Source: Aminobacter carboxidus (GTDB lineage Bacteria; Pseudomonadota; Alphaproteobacteria; Rhizobiales; Rhizobiaceae). Taken from it: a DNA stretch of 64,000 nt. The stretch lies in the NCBI RefSeq assembly GCF_014863355.1, contig NZ_JACZEP010000014.1:39999-103998 (forward strand). Direction: 5' to 3'. The first letter of the stretch is position 1, and every line of letters begins with the position of its first letter. The notes beneath the pieces were generated by a model. That model ran no database searches. It saw only the letters and a program-made list of their open reading frames with translations, and had not been told where the DNA came from. The position numbers and the translations under genes were made by a program. Below are positions 9,192 to 22,499 of the stretch, piece by piece.

Positions 9192-10166
9192 ATGATCAAG
9201 GCATTCGTCGTGGAAAACGATCGTCTGCGCCTTGCAGACTCCATTTCGGCCGAAAAGGACAGCATTGTCTGGGCCGACCTGTTCAATCCGACCAAGCAGG
9301 AAGAGGCCGAGGTCGAGCAGTGGCTCGGCGTGGGCGTTCCGACACGCGAGGAGATGGAGGAGATCGAGATCTCGTCCCGCCTCTATGTCGAGGACAGCGC
9401 CTACTTCATGACCGCCACCTTGCCCTCGCAGGCCGACAGCGACGACCCGGTGATGTCACCGGTGACATTTGTCCTGCGCCGCAACCTGCTGGTGACCATC
9501 CGCTATCATGAGCCGAAGGCATTCCTGGCGTTCCCGCTGCGCGCGGAAAAGGCGGCGATCGGCTGCACCTCGGGCGAAACGATCCTCGTCGGCCTGCTGG
9601 AGGCAATCGTCGACCGCCTCGCCGACGTGCTGGAACGCGTATCGCGCGACATCGAGCTGTTGTCGAAGGACATCTTCAACCCAACCGCGACCAAGGCATC
9701 GAAGCGTGACCGCGACTTCCAGCAGATCCTCAAGGACCTCGGCCGCAAGGAGTCGCTGACCTCCAACATCCGCGACAGCCTGACCTCGCTGCAGCGCCTG
9801 GCGGGCTTCCTCGCCAATGCGCTGGCCCAGGGCAAGAACGGCAAGGACGCAAAGGCACGGGTGAAGACGCTGTCGCGCGACGTGCTGTCGCTCACCGACC
9901 ACGCCTCGTTCCTGTCGCAGAAGATCACCTTTCTGCTCGATGCCACGCTCGGCATGATCAACATCGAGCAGAACGGCATCATCAAGATCGTCTCGGTCGC
10001 CGCCGTCGTCTTCCTGCCACCGACGTTGGTCGCCTCGATCTACGGCATGAACTTCGACCTGATGCCTGAGCTGAAATGGGACCTCGGCTATCCGGTGGCG
10101 CTCGGCCTGATGGTCGTCTCCGCCATCCTGCCGTTCTGGTGGTTCCGCCGCCGCGGCTGGCTCTGA
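9192..10166 (+). CDS. corA: CorA-type magnesium transporter
   Basis: 324 aa. A large cytosolic N-terminal domain is followed by two C-terminal membrane helices (IIKIVSVAAVVFLPPTLVASI and the final YPVALGLMVVSAILPFWWF). The pore signature YGMNF with Gly285-Met-Asn287 lies between them, diagnostic of CorA channels for Mg2+ (also Co2+/Ni2+). The protein ends in a basic tail (RRRGWL), as usual. GGGAG precedes the ATG by 7 bases. It appears monocistronic. Confidence 0.95.
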   Translation: MIKAFVVENDRLRLADSISAEKDSIVWADLFNPTKQEEAEVEQWLGVGVPTREEMEEIEISSRLYVEDSAYFMTATLPSQADSDDPVMSPVTFVLRRNLLVTIRYHEPKAFLAFPLRAEKAAIGCTSGETILVGLLEAIVDRLADVLERVSRDIELLSKDIFNPTATKASKRDRDFQQILKDLGRKESLTSNIRDSLTSLQRLAGFLANALAQGKNGKDAKARVKTLSRDVLSLTDHASFLSQKITFLLDATLGMINIEQNGIIKIVSVAAVVFLPPTLVASIYGMNFDLMPELKWDLGYPVALGLMVVSAILPFWWFRRRGWL

Positions 10167-10248
10167 GCCAACGATTGCCCGGCGACCGGCCTTGCGTGAC
10201 CCGCGGGGCCGGTCCAAGGTTATCGTACAAGCTTGAACAGGATTGCCG

Positions 10249-10710
10249 ATGAGCACCAAGACATGGGCATTTGAGGATCTTGGCGAGGGCCTCGTCATCG
10301 ACCTCGGCACCAAGACCGTTCTGGCCCGGGAGATCATCGAATTCGCCTCGGAATTCGACGCCCAGCCCTTCCACCTCGATGAAGAGGCCGGCAAAGCGAG
10401 CATTCTCGATGGGCTCTCGGCATCTGGCTGGCACACCTGCTCGATGTTCATGCGCATGCTGTGCGATGCCCTGCTGCTCGACTCGACCTCGCAAGGCGCG
10501 CCGGGCATCGACTACGCCAAGTGGAAAAAGCCGGTGCTGGCCGGCGACGTGCTGGGTGGCAAGCTGACCATCCTGTCCAGCCGCCCGTCGCGCTCCAAGC
10601 CTGGGCTCGGCTTCGTCAGCTGGCGCGCCGAACTGGCCAACCAGAAGGGTGAGCCCGTCTTCGAACTGGTCAACACCTGTATGTTCCTGACCCGCGAGGC
10701 CGCGTTATGA
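10249..10710 (+). CDS. MaoC-family dehydratase, first of two
   Basis: 153-aa single hot-dog domain of the MaoC/(R)-enoyl-CoA hydratase type. The hydratase motif is visible as FASEFDAQPFHLDEEAGKAS (Asp and His are the catalytic pair), followed by GLSASGWHT. It probably hydrates or dehydrates an acyl-CoA. Start at ATG 10249 (AGGA 6 bases upstream); a TTG two codons earlier is in frame. Its stop overlaps the next gene by ATGA. Confidence 0.88.
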   Translation: MSTKTWAFEDLGEGLVIDLGTKTVLAREIIEFASEFDAQPFHLDEEAGKASILDGLSASGWHTCSMFMRMLCDALLLDSTSQGAPGIDYAKWKKPVLAGDVLGGKLTILSSRPSRSKPGLGFVSWRAELANQKGEPVFELVNTCMFLTREAAL

Positions 10711-11165
10711 CCCTCGACGAGTATCTCGGCATCGGTGTCACGATCACGCTCGGCAGCCATCACTTCAGCGCCGAGGCGATCAAGGATTTCGCCCGCAAAT
10801 ACGACCCCCAGCCCTTCCACACCGATGAGGAGGCTGCCAAGGCAAGCGTGTTCGGCAGCCTGTGCGCCTCGGGCTGGCACACCACGGCGGCGTGGATGAA
10901 GCTCAACCTGGCGCATCGTGGCCGCGCCTGGGACGGTCCGGGATCGAAACCCGAATTCGGCCCCTCGCCCGGCTTCAAGAACCTGAAATGGCTGAAGCCG
11001 GTTTTCGCCGGCGAGACCGTGACATTCACGCGCCGCGGCCTCGACCACCGGCCGCTTGCCACCCGTCCCGGCTGGCGCATGATGACGCTGCACTCCGAAG
11101 GGTTCGACTCGACCGGCGACAAGGTCATCGAATTCGACAGCGCCGTGCTGGTGAAAGTGGCGTAG
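10707..11165 (+). CDS. MaoC-family dehydratase, second of two
   Basis: 152 aa, clearly related to the preceding protein, with FARKYDPQPFHTDEEAAKAS carrying the same Asp/His pair and then GSLCASGWHT. The four-base overlap with the upstream gene implies translational coupling, and the two single-domain subunits may form a heteromeric hydratase. In many alphaproteobacteria such a pair is adjacent, so this is not a recent duplication. No pathway genes flank it here. Confidence 0.88.
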   Translation: MTLDEYLGIGVTITLGSHHFSAEAIKDFARKYDPQPFHTDEEAAKASVFGSLCASGWHTTAAWMKLNLAHRGRAWDGPGSKPEFGPSPGFKNLKWLKPVFAGETVTFTRRGLDHRPLATRPGWRMMTLHSEGFDSTGDKVIEFDSAVLVKVA

Positions 11166-11302
11166 CGCGCTTCTCCTTCGCTCCGTTTACGGTGGAGAAA
11201 CAGGGGCGGCTATCCACGATGGTTGGTGACAGACGGTGAAAGGCACTTGTGCCTTACGAGGCAAGTCTCGGAGACATGTCGAAGGCCGAAGCGAGCGCCA
11301 CT

Positions 11303-11346
11303 AGAAAAAACCGACCACACGTGGAAAACGTCTCCACGTGTGGTCG
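11303..11346 (-). terminator. Terminator of the FAD oxidase gene
   Basis: A 14-bp perfect stem, CGACCACACGTGGA / TCCACGTGTGGTCG with a 7-base loop (11312-11346). Read on the minus strand it is followed by GTTTTTTC. It lies 27 bases beyond the stop of the oxidase. Confidence 0.85.
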
Positions 11347-11372
11347 CGTGTCCGTCGCGATAGAGCGCCGGA

Positions 11373-12755
11373 TTACGGCCGGATGTTATGGTTGACCCGG
11401 AAGAGGTTTGCCGGGTCGTAGCGGCGCTTGACGCCGACCAGGCGCTCGTAGTTGGCACCGTAGGCGGCACGCACGCGCGCCTCGCCCTCGTCGTCCATCA
11501 TGAAGTTGATGTAGGCGCCGCCATGCTGGTTGTGCTTGTGCACAGCGGCCCAGTAAGCGCTTGCCCACTGCTTCAGCTCCGGCGCCTTCGCCGGATTGGG
11601 GTCGATGCCGGCGATGACCATGGACCAGCGCGCCTGTCGCGCGCCCCACGCAGTGGCCTCTGAAGCAACGTCATGGACGGCGCCGTCGATGGGATAGAGA
11701 TGCATCAGCGACAGCTCGCTCGGACTCATCGAGGCGTGTGCGACATGGGCAGCGATGGCGGCATCGGACAGCTCGTCGACATAGTCGCCCTTCCAGTACC
11801 AATGCAGCCCCTTCGGCAGCAGCCGATCAAACAGCCCCTGCAGGTCGACGAAGGGCAGCCGCATCATGCCGTCCATCAGCGGTTTAGGGAGCGCGTCACG
11901 CGCCGGCTGCATGGCCCGGAGGCCGTCCTCCTCTGTGCCATTGTAGCAGCTGATCAGCGTGCAGATGCGCCGTCCCCAGATTTCGCGTGGAAACGGATCG
12001 CAGGAGGGCACCGTCTTCATGCCGAAGAACATGCCGAGTTCGCGTGGCGCCCCCGGCAGGAAGTCGCGGTACCAGCGCATGATTTCGGCCGCATGCGCGA
12101 TGTCGTAGAAGATCGGCCCGGCATAGACATCCTTCGCCGGATGCGCCTGAAACGTGAAGCGCGTCACCACGCCGAAATTGCCGCCGCCGCCCCGCAGCGC
12201 CCAGAAAAGCTCGGGATGCTCGTCCGCGCTTGCCGTGACGACGCTGCCATCGGCCAGAACGACCTCGGCCGCGAGCAGGTTGTCGATGGTCAGGCCGTGC
12301 TTGCGCGTGAGATAGCCGGTGCCGCCGCCAAGCGTCAGCCCGGCAATGCCCGTACTCGAGACGATACCGGCCGGCACCGCCAGCCCATGCGCGCTGGTCG
12401 CCCGGTCGACATCGCCCTGGGTACAGCCAGCCTCGACGCGAACCTTGCGCGCGGCCGGGTCGACATCAACGTGTTTCATCGGCGACATATCGATGACCAT
12501 GCCGCCGTCGCAGCTGCCGAAGCCCGGGCCGTTGTGGCCGCCGCCGCGAATGGCGACGAGCAGCTGCCTGTCGCGGGCGTGATTGACCGCCGCGACGACA
12601 TCGCCGACGTCGGCGCAGGGGACGATCCAGCGTGGCCGCTTGTCGATCATGGCGTTGTAAAGCGCGCGGGTCGCCTCATAGCCGGGATGGTCCTGGCCAA
12701 TGAGGCTGGTACAGAGCCGGTCGGGAAACTCGTGCGAAGCAGTTGACTTCAGCAT
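11373..12755 (-). CDS. FAD-binding oxidoreductase, berberine-bridge-enzyme type
   Basis: 460 aa. N-terminal PCMH-type FAD domain (residues about 40-210) containing the IRGGGHNGPGFG loop, whose His is the usual covalent FAD attachment site. Next come GLTLGGGTGYLTRKHGLTIDNL and the LRGGGGNFGVVTRFTF strand. The C-terminus has the BBE signature (GGAYINFM, then YERLVGVKRRYDPANLFRVNHNI). It probably oxidises a sugar or small alcohol, with O2 as acceptor in the family; substrate unknown. The frame is open 37 codons upstream, but ATG 12755 precedes the first conserved block. No Shine-Dalgarno is obvious. Confidence 0.88.
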   Translation of the reverse strand: MLKSTASHEFPDRLCTSLIGQDHPGYEATRALYNAMIDKRPRWIVPCADVGDVVAAVNHARDRQLLVAIRGGGHNGPGFGSCDGGMVIDMSPMKHVDVDPAARKVRVEAGCTQGDVDRATSAHGLAVPAGIVSSTGIAGLTLGGGTGYLTRKHGLTIDNLLAAEVVLADGSVVTASADEHPELFWALRGGGGNFGVVTRFTFQAHPAKDVYAGPIFYDIAHAAEIMRWYRDFLPGAPRELGMFFGMKTVPSCDPFPREIWGRRICTLISCYNGTEEDGLRAMQPARDALPKPLMDGMMRLPFVDLQGLFDRLLPKGLHWYWKGDYVDELSDAAIAAHVAHASMSPSELSLMHLYPIDGAVHDVASEATAWGARQARWSMVIAGIDPNPAKAPELKQWASAYWAAVHKHNQHGGAYINFMMDDEGEARVRAAYGANYERLVGVKRRYDPANLFRVNHNIRP

Positions 12756-12762
12756 TATTTGG

Positions 12763-12774
12763 AACACTCGTGTT
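12763..12774. promoter_or_regulatory. AACAC-TC-GTGTT dyad before the FAD oxidase
   Basis: Perfect AACAC / GTGTT palindrome directly upstream of the oxidase start on the minus strand, inside its expected 5' region. It resembles a TetR-type half-site pair. No regulator gene is next to it. Confidence 0.3.
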
Positions 12775-13075
12775 TGGGAGCAAGACGCACTGCTGCTGCC
12801 GGAGCCACTTCGGTCCCGGCGGTGGAGGGCGCGCTTGGCCGGTTGAACCTGCCGCACTCGCGGCACGTCCTTTCCTACGCCGGATCGATTTCAGGTGTTT
12901 TTCTGTACCGGCGCGGGAGTGTTTCGATTGTTTCAGCGACAAGCGTGCGGCGGAGACCCAGGAGGCCGCGGCACCCGGCGCTGTCCGCCGCATACCCGAT
13001 GCTCTTGCCCGCCGCAGCAAGGCCCGGACGTGGAGGCCTATGGCCAAGGAGCAGATGCTGCAGTCACGATAACAT

Positions 13076-13132
13076 TAAACCATATGGTTGACTATTTTTG
13101 CAACAGCCTATATTCAACCATATGGCTGAATG
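13076..13132 (+). promoter_or_regulatory. Paired ACCATATGG operator-like sites
   Basis: AAACCATATGGTTGA (from about 13077) and TTCAACCATATGGCTGAA (from about 13114) are two copies of an A/T-rich dyad about 37 bases apart, just before the RibD-C gene. CAACCATATGGTTG-type sites are bound by small ArsR-type repressors in related loci (family knowledge). No such repressor is encoded next to it here. Confidence 0.4.
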
Positions 13133-13171
13133 TCCCGTCGGGTCATGCCGGCCCTGGCTGTGGAGAGTGAA

Positions 13172-13747
13172 ATGCGCAAGTTGATTGCTGGAATGAAGAT
13201 CTCCGTCGATGGCAAGATGGAGGGACCGGAAGGCACCGCGGATTGGGTTGAAGCATGGTCGGAGGACTACGGCCTGACACCGCAGATCGACGCATGCCTG
13301 CTTGGCGGCGGCATGTACCCGGGTTACGAGAACTATTGGACGGCGCTACAGAACGAGCCGGGCACGCCCGCCTGGATCACCGGCACGCCGCCGACGCCAG
13401 CCGAGCTCGAATGGGCAGGCTTCATCAAGCAGATCCCGCATTATGTGCTGTCGAACACCCTGACCACGACGCTGTGGCCAAACACGCGCTTTCTCAGGCG
13501 CCTTGACGAGGTCAAGGCGCTCAAAGAGCAGCCCGGAAAGGACATCTACCTTGTCGGAGGCGCCAAAACGACGACAAGCCTGATCGAGACCGGGCTGGTC
13601 GATGAGCTCCGCGTCATCGTCTATCCGCTGATCGCCGGTGAAGGTAAGGCGCTGTTTGCCACCACTGAGCGCCGTCATGGGCTCGATCTGCGCAAGGTCG
13701 AACAGCTCACGAACGGACGCGTGAGACTGATCTACGCGATCAGCTAG
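13172..13747 (+). CDS. Dihydrofolate reductase / RibD C-terminal family protein
   Basis: 191 aa. Starts MRKLIAGMKISVDGKM, the family N-terminal strand. IDACLLGGGMYPGY and a C-terminal DIYLVGGAKTTTSLIETGLVDELRVIVYPLIAGEGKAL block follow, the NADPH-binding RibD-C fold. Distinct from the paralogue at 6046: this one belongs to the subgroup often placed under ArsR-type control. Function unknown. GGAG lies 6 bases before ATG 13172; the frame is open 14 codons further, but that reaches into the operator-like region. Confidence 0.83.
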   Translation: MRKLIAGMKISVDGKMEGPEGTADWVEAWSEDYGLTPQIDACLLGGGMYPGYENYWTALQNEPGTPAWITGTPPTPAELEWAGFIKQIPHYVLSNTLTTTLWPNTRFLRRLDEVKALKEQPGKDIYLVGGAKTTTSLIETGLVDELRVIVYPLIAGEGKALFATTERRHGLDLRKVEQLTNGRVRLIYAIS

Positions 13748-13818
13748 CCGCGATCGCCCGGCATGCGGGCGTGTGGGGGACAGCCGGACGATCCTGCCCC
13801 CGGCCACAACTTCAATCG

Positions 13819-13853
13819 AAAATAAAGACAGCGTGGAGACATTCTCTACGCTG
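13819..13853 (-). terminator. Terminator of apt
   Basis: An 11-bp stem (CAGCGTGGAGA / TCTCTACGCTG, one wobble) with a 3-base loop. On the minus strand it is followed by TCTTTATTTTC. It lies 19 bases past the apt stop. Confidence 0.75.
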
Positions 13854-13871
13854 AACGGCCTCAGAGGCTGC

Positions 13872-14417
13872 TCAGTGGCCTTCGAAGGCAATCAGCGTGC
13901 GGACGTCGACGCCGAGCGCTTCGAGCTTCTTGCGGCCGCCAAGGTCCGGCAAATCGACGATGAAGCAGGCAGCGACGATGTCGGCGCCGATCTGGCGCAG
14001 CAGCTTGACCGCGGCTTCGGCGGTGCCGCCGGTGGCGATCAGGTCGTCGACGAGGATGACCTTCTCGCCTGCCCTGACCGCGTCCTTGTGCATCTCCATC
14101 TCGTCGAGCCCGTATTCGAGGCTGTAGGCGATGCGCACGGTCTCGTGCGGCAGCTTGCCCTTCTTGCGGATCGGCACGAAGCCGGCCGACATCTGGTGGG
14201 CAATGGCGCCGCCGAGGATGAAGCCACGCGCCTCGATGCCGGCGACCTGGTCGATCTTGGCACCGGCATAGGGATGGACGAGCTCGTCGATGGTGCGGCG
14301 GAAGGCGCGCGCATTGCCGAGCAGCGTGGTGATGTCGCGGAACATCACGCCCGGGCGCGGATAGTCGGGGATCGTCCTGATGGCGCCAAGCAGCGTCTGT
14401 TCGAGCGAGGTGTTCAT
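13872..14417 (-). CDS. apt: Adenine phosphoribosyltransferase
   Basis: 181 aa. Converts adenine and PRPP to AMP (purine salvage, cytosol). Family landmarks: [18 protein letters not shown] at the N-terminus, the substrate segment [16 protein letters not shown], and the PRPP-binding loop [14 protein letters not shown]. The frame is open 35 codons upstream, but that region is Pro/Ala-rich and the ATG at 14417 matches the normal Apt start. It lies downstream of petABC but is separated from it by a terminator. Confidence 0.96.
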   Translation of the reverse strand: MNTSLEQTLLGAIRTIPDYPRPGVMFRDITTLLGNARAFRRTIDELVHPYAGAKIDQVAGIEARGFILGGAIAHQMSAGFVPIRKKGKLPHETVRIAYSLEYGLDEMEMHKDAVRAGEKVILVDDLIATGGTAEAAVKLLRQIGADIVAACFIVDLPDLGGRKKLEALGVDVRTLIAFEGH

Positions 14418-14555
14418 CGGCGGGGGCTCCGTTGCCGGCGGTGCCGCAGGGGCTTCCCCGCAACCAACGCCCTGGCGCTGTGGTTCGCGCATCGTCCCTG
14501 AAGCCGGCTTCGGCGCAGGCAAGATGCAGCGGAAGTTGTGACGGTTTGGACGGCA

Positions 14556-14588
14556 AAAGAAAAGGGCGCCTTGCGAGCGCCCTTCACT
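14556..14588 (-). terminator. Terminator of the petABC operon
   Basis: Stem AAGGGCGC / GCGCCCTT around a 7-base loop, followed on the minus strand by TTCTTTT. It lies 20 bases past the petC stop. Confidence 0.85.
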
Positions 14589-14606
14589 ATCGTTCTGCGG
14601 TGCGGC

Positions 14607-15470
<864 letters not shown>

Positions 15471-15499
15471 TCCAAAATCCCTTTCAGATTCTCGTTGGT

Positions 15500-16801
15500 T
15501 CAGCCGCGGGTTTCGGGCGCAGCGGTTGCACCGGCCGGATGAGCCGAACCCGACTTGTTCTTCTCGAGCACCGCTTCGGTGATCGAGTTGGGCAAGCGAC
15601 GGGGCGTCTCGATCAGGCCAAGAACCGGCATGATGACCAGGAAGAATGCGAAGTAGTAGAGCGTGGCCAGCTGCGACATGATCACGTAGGCACCTTCAGC
15701 GGGGCGCGAACCGAGCCAGCCGAGGAAGATCGCGTTGATGACGAAGAGCCAGAAGAACAGCTTGTACCAAGGACGATAGACGGCCGAACGAACCTTCGAG
15801 GTGTCGAGCCACGGCACGACGAACAGCACGGCGATCGAACCGAACATGGCGAGCACGCCACCGAGCTTGGAGTCGATCGGCCCGATGTTGAAGGTGATGG
15901 CGCGCAGGATCGCGTAGAACGGCAGGTAGTACCATTCCGGAACGATGTGCGCCGGCGTCTTCAGCGAGTCGGCCTCGATGTAGTTGTCGGGATGGCCGAG
16001 GAAGTTCGGGATGTAGAAGATGAAGTAGGCGAACACCGCCAGGAACACGACCATGGCGAAACCATCCTTGATGGTCGCATAGGGCGTGAAGGCGACGGTG
16101 TCGGTCTTCGACTTCACTTCGATGCCGGTCGGGTTGGTCTGGCCGGTGACGTGCAGGGCCCAGACGTGCAGCACGACGACGCCGGCGATCATGAACGGCA
16201 GCAGGTAGTGCAGCGCAAAGAAGCGGTTCAGCGTCGGGTTGTCGACGGCAAAGCCACCGAGCAGCAGCTGCTGCACCCATTCGCCGACAAGGGGAATGGC
16301 GGTGAAGAAGCCGGTGATGACGGTAGCGCCCCAGAACGACATCTGACCCCAGGGCAGAACGTAGCCCATGAAGCCGGTTGCCATCATCAGCAGGTAGATG
16401 ATGCAGCCGAGGATCCACAAAAGCTCACGCGGCGCCTTGTAGGAGCCGTAGTAGAGACCGCGCATAATGTGGATGTAGACGGCGATGAAGAAGAAGGACG
16501 CACCGTTGGAGTGCATGTAGCGGAGCAGCCAACCGGAGTTGACGTCGCGCATGATCTTTTCGACCGACTGGAAGGCCAGCGTCGTGTCGTTGGCGTAGTG
16601 CATGGCGAGCACGACGCCGGTAAGGATCTGCGCCACCAGCATGATCGAGAGGATGCCGCCGAAGGTGTAGGCGTAGTTCAGGTTGCGCGGAACCGGATAG
16701 GAGACGAACGAGTCGTGCACCAGCCGCGGCAGCGGCATGCGTGCATCGATCCAGCGGCCGATGCCGGTTTTGGGCGAATAGGTCGAGTGTCCACCGCTCA
16801 T
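15500..16801 (-). CDS. petB: Cytochrome b of the bc1 complex
   Basis: 433 aa with about eight membrane helices. Holds hemes bL and bH and forms the quinol-oxidation and quinone-reduction sites. Characteristic stretches are [37 protein letters not shown], the PEWY loop in [16 protein letters not shown] (Qo site) and [11 protein letters not shown] with heme-ligand histidines. The N-terminus carries the rhizobial extension before [15 protein letters not shown]. It follows petA by 19 bases. Confidence 0.98.
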   Translation of the reverse strand: MSGGHSTYSPKTGIGRWIDARMPLPRLVHDSFVSYPVPRNLNYAYTFGGILSIMLVAQILTGVVLAMHYANDTTLAFQSVEKIMRDVNSGWLLRYMHSNGASFFFIAVYIHIMRGLYYGSYKAPRELLWILGCIIYLLMMATGFMGYVLPWGQMSFWGATVITGFFTAIPLVGEWVQQLLLGGFAVDNPTLNRFFALHYLLPFMIAGVVVLHVWALHVTGQTNPTGIEVKSKTDTVAFTPYATIKDGFAMVVFLAVFAYFIFYIPNFLGHPDNYIEADSLKTPAHIVPEWYYLPFYAILRAITFNIGPIDSKLGGVLAMFGSIAVLFVVPWLDTSKVRSAVYRPWYKLFFWLFVINAIFLGWLGSRPAEGAYVIMSQLATLYYFAFFLVIMPVLGLIETPRRLPNSITEAVLEKNKSGSAHPAGATAAPETRG

Positions 16802-16820
16802 GGAATTATGTCCCCCTGCC

Positions 16821-17384
16821 TCAGCCTATCCGGATCGTCGTGTCGGAAAGAAACTGGAAATTCGGTATGTGAAGGTTTTCCGGCGCCGGTCCTTTGCGGA
16901 TGCGGCCGGCCGTGTCGTAGTGGGAGCCGTGGCACGGGCAGAACCAGCCACCGAAATCACCCTGCTGGCCGAGCGGCACGCAGCCCAGATGGGTGCAGAC
17001 GCCAACCATGACCAGCCAGTTTTCCTTGCCTTCGCCAGCGGTGCGGTCGATGTCGGTCGCCTGGGCGTCGGAGGAAATGTTGGCGTTGCGCGCGACCGGA
17101 TCCTTGAGATCGGCCATCGGCACTTCTTTCGCCGCCTTGATCTCTTCGGGGGTGCGGTTGCGGATGAACACCGGCTTGCCGCGCCACTTGACGGTCAGCG
17201 ACATACCAGGCGTCAGCGACGAGACGTCAACCTCGACCGACGAAGCGGCGAGCGTCGAGGCGTCCGGGCGCATCTGGTCGATGAAGGGCCAAGCCACGGC
17301 GGCGGCGCCGACTGCACCGGCCATGCCGGTAGCGACATAGAGAAAATCGCGGCGATTTGGCTCGCTCGTATCGGTTGCGCTCAC
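16821..17384 (-). CDS. petA: Rieske iron-sulfur subunit of the bc1 complex
   Basis: 187 aa. Moves electrons from quinol to cytochrome c1. The N-terminus has a twin-Arg motif ([10 protein letters not shown]) and one hydrophobic helix, matching Tat export with an uncleaved anchor. The [2Fe-2S] boxes are CTHLGC and CPCHGSHYD, both intact, followed by GPAPENL. The start codon is GTG (17384), with AAGGA 7 bases upstream. First gene of petABC; its promoter should lie in 17385-17705 but is not obvious. Confidence 0.97.
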   Translation of the reverse strand: MSATDTSEPNRRDFLYVATGMAGAVGAAAVAWPFIDQMRPDASTLAASSVEVDVSSLTPGMSLTVKWRGKPVFIRNRTPEEIKAAKEVPMADLKDPVARNANISSDAQATDIDRTAGEGKENWLVMVGVCTHLGCVPLGQQGDFGGWFCPCHGSHYDTAGRIRKGPAPENLHIPNFQFLSDTTIRIG

Positions 17385-17705
17385 GGGACTGATCCTTTTG
17401 CCTCAATTCCAACCGGAGGCTGAGCAATTGTCCCCGCTCAACGATGCACGCCCGACAGCGCATGGCAACCAGGCTAGCGAATTCCTCCGGCATTTGGACT
17501 TCGGTTTATGCGTGAAGCCTCTTTTTGTCCAGACGGCACACGGCACATGGGCAGATTGTCGCGGGGACGATGCAAAGCAGTGGAAAACCCCGGCCAAAGC
17601 GCCTGCCACGGCGGGTTTGCGGGTTCATCAGCAGCCCCGACATGAGCGCGCTTGGACAGCGGGGACGGCGGGCCCCCCTTGCGCCGGAAATGCACGCCGG
17701 GAGGC
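17385..17705. other. 321-base region upstream of petA
   Basis: Between petA and the DUF6665-like gene, both transcribed leftward. It should hold the petABC promoter and the end of the upstream GNAT-DUF6665 unit. I see no clear -35/-10 pair, hairpin terminator or small gene. Confidence 0.4.
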
Positions 17706-18017
17706 TCAGCTCGCGCCGAGTCGCACCAGCACCTCGCGCGGGATGGCGTAATCGCGGATGGCGTCGTCATGCTTTCGCAGGCCGCACAGTTCGCGCTGGA
17801 TGAAATAGGCATAGACCGCGTCCGCCGCAGCCTTGACGAGCACACGACGCTGCTCGGCATCGCCCTGATGCGCATTGAGCCTGCCGAGCGCTTCGCCGAC
17901 GCGCTCGCCAGAGCGGCCAAGCGCGGCGGCCTTTTCGGCTAGAAGCTCGTATTCGAGCACGTTGAGCGTCTGCTCGGAACGGTTCGAGAGGATCGAGGGC
18001 GGGCGGACGAACGACAT
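17706..18017 (-). CDS. Small DUF6665-like protein
   Basis: 103 aa, soluble, largely helical and charged (SEQTLNVLEYELLAEKAAALGRSGERV, then YFIQRELCGLRKHDDAIRDYAIP). It resembles the short rhizobial proteins grouped as DUF6665; function unknown. Its ATG overlaps the stop of the upstream acetyltransferase gene (TGATG), so the two are translationally coupled. The DUF assignment is from memory of the family pattern. Confidence 0.6.
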   Translation of the reverse strand: MSFVRPPSILSNRSEQTLNVLEYELLAEKAAALGRSGERVGEALGRLNAHQGDAEQRRVLVKAAADAVYAYFIQRELCGLRKHDDAIRDYAIPREVLVRLGAS

Positions 18018-18478
18018 CAGCTCCCCTCATTAGGCATAGTGAGCAGTCGGCGATGGGTGGCAAACTGTTCGCCCTTCACCGGCTCGAAACCCAGGGCTTC
18101 GTAAAACGCGTGAGCTGCATCAGGCGCGCGGAGGTTCAGCAGAGCGAACCTTGCCCGCGCGTGGCAGGCGATGGCCTCGATCAGCAGCCGGCCGACACCA
18201 TGACGCCGAAACTCCGGATCGACATAGACGTGTCGCACGCGGCCGGAACCGCCATCGGCGAAGTAGGGATCGACATTCAGCCCGCCCATTCCCACCAGGG
18301 ACGTGCCCTCAAAAACACCGAACAGCGCCTCGCCGGGCTTTGCAAAAGTGTTGCTGCCGTCACGCCAATGATCCTGCAGGCGCCGCAGCATGCTGAAGCC
18401 CTCCGCCATGCTCTTTCCTCGCAGCACCTGGAAGGTCGCCGCATCGGGCACCAATGGCCGCAGGCTGAGGACCGACAT
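18017..18478 (-). CDS. GNAT-family N-acetyltransferase
   Basis: 153 aa with the GNAT fold. The acetyl-CoA-binding motif A is VRHVYVDPEFRRHGVGRLLIEAIACHA (R-x-x-G-V-G version of Q/RxxGxG/A). LLNLRAPDAAHAFYEALGFEPV is motif B. Substrate unknown. It starts 10 bases after the stop of the ABC exporter gene upstream, so it could be read through from that unit. Confidence 0.85.
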   Translation of the reverse strand: MSVLSLRPLVPDAATFQVLRGKSMAEGFSMLRRLQDHWRDGSNTFAKPGEALFGVFEGTSLVGMGGLNVDPYFADGGSGRVRHVYVDPEFRRHGVGRLLIEAIACHARARFALLNLRAPDAAHAFYEALGFEPVKGEQFATHRRLLTMPNEGS

Positions 18479-18487
18479 CAGACGATC

Positions 18488-20356
<1,869 letters not shown>

Positions 20357-20422
20357 GGCGCGCTCCCCGCAGGTTGACGCGAGGCACTCCACGCAGGGTA
20401 CCTGGCGCAATGATCACCACCA

Positions 20423-22300
<1,878 letters not shown>

Positions 22301-22449
22301 CAACACTCTGGGTTATCTGGCGGCAACGACTCACTATTTTCGGCCCAAACCGACCGGCGAGGCAACCGCTGCTTGGCAGGAGCCTGCCCGCAACCAGGGC
22401 GATTTTCGGGCGGTCTGTTCACATTACGATGAGGGCTGATCTCGCCCTT

Positions 22450-22486
22450 GAAATGAAAGAGGCCTCCGCAGCGGCAGGAGGCCTCG
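22450..22486 (-). terminator. Terminator after ABC exporter paralogue 3
   Basis: Stem GAGGCCTCC / GGAGGCCTC (22459-22485), followed on the minus strand by TTTCATTTC. It separates paralogue 3 from paralogue 2, which therefore should have its own promoter within 22301-22450. Confidence 0.7.
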
Positions 22487-22499
22487 ATCTTTGTCTGCC

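Larger units (their letters stand above)
12756..13171. other. 416-base divergent intergenic region
   Basis: Lies between the FAD oxidase (minus) and a RibD-C gene (plus). Short frames are open on both strands, but none has a family resemblance or a convincing Shine-Dalgarno. The only structure seen is the dyad at 12763 and the paired CCATATGG sites near 13080-13130. Confidence 0.5.

Noticed and set aside
12676..13072. Short frames on both strands in the FAD oxidase/RibD-C gap
   Set aside because: Low-complexity Arg/Ala/Pro content, no start signals, no resemblance to a regulator that I can defend.
6046..13747. The two RibD-C proteins as folA dihydrofolate reductases
   Set aside because: Both have the RibD C-terminal pattern (LLGGG / LVGGA near the end), not the FolA active-site pattern.
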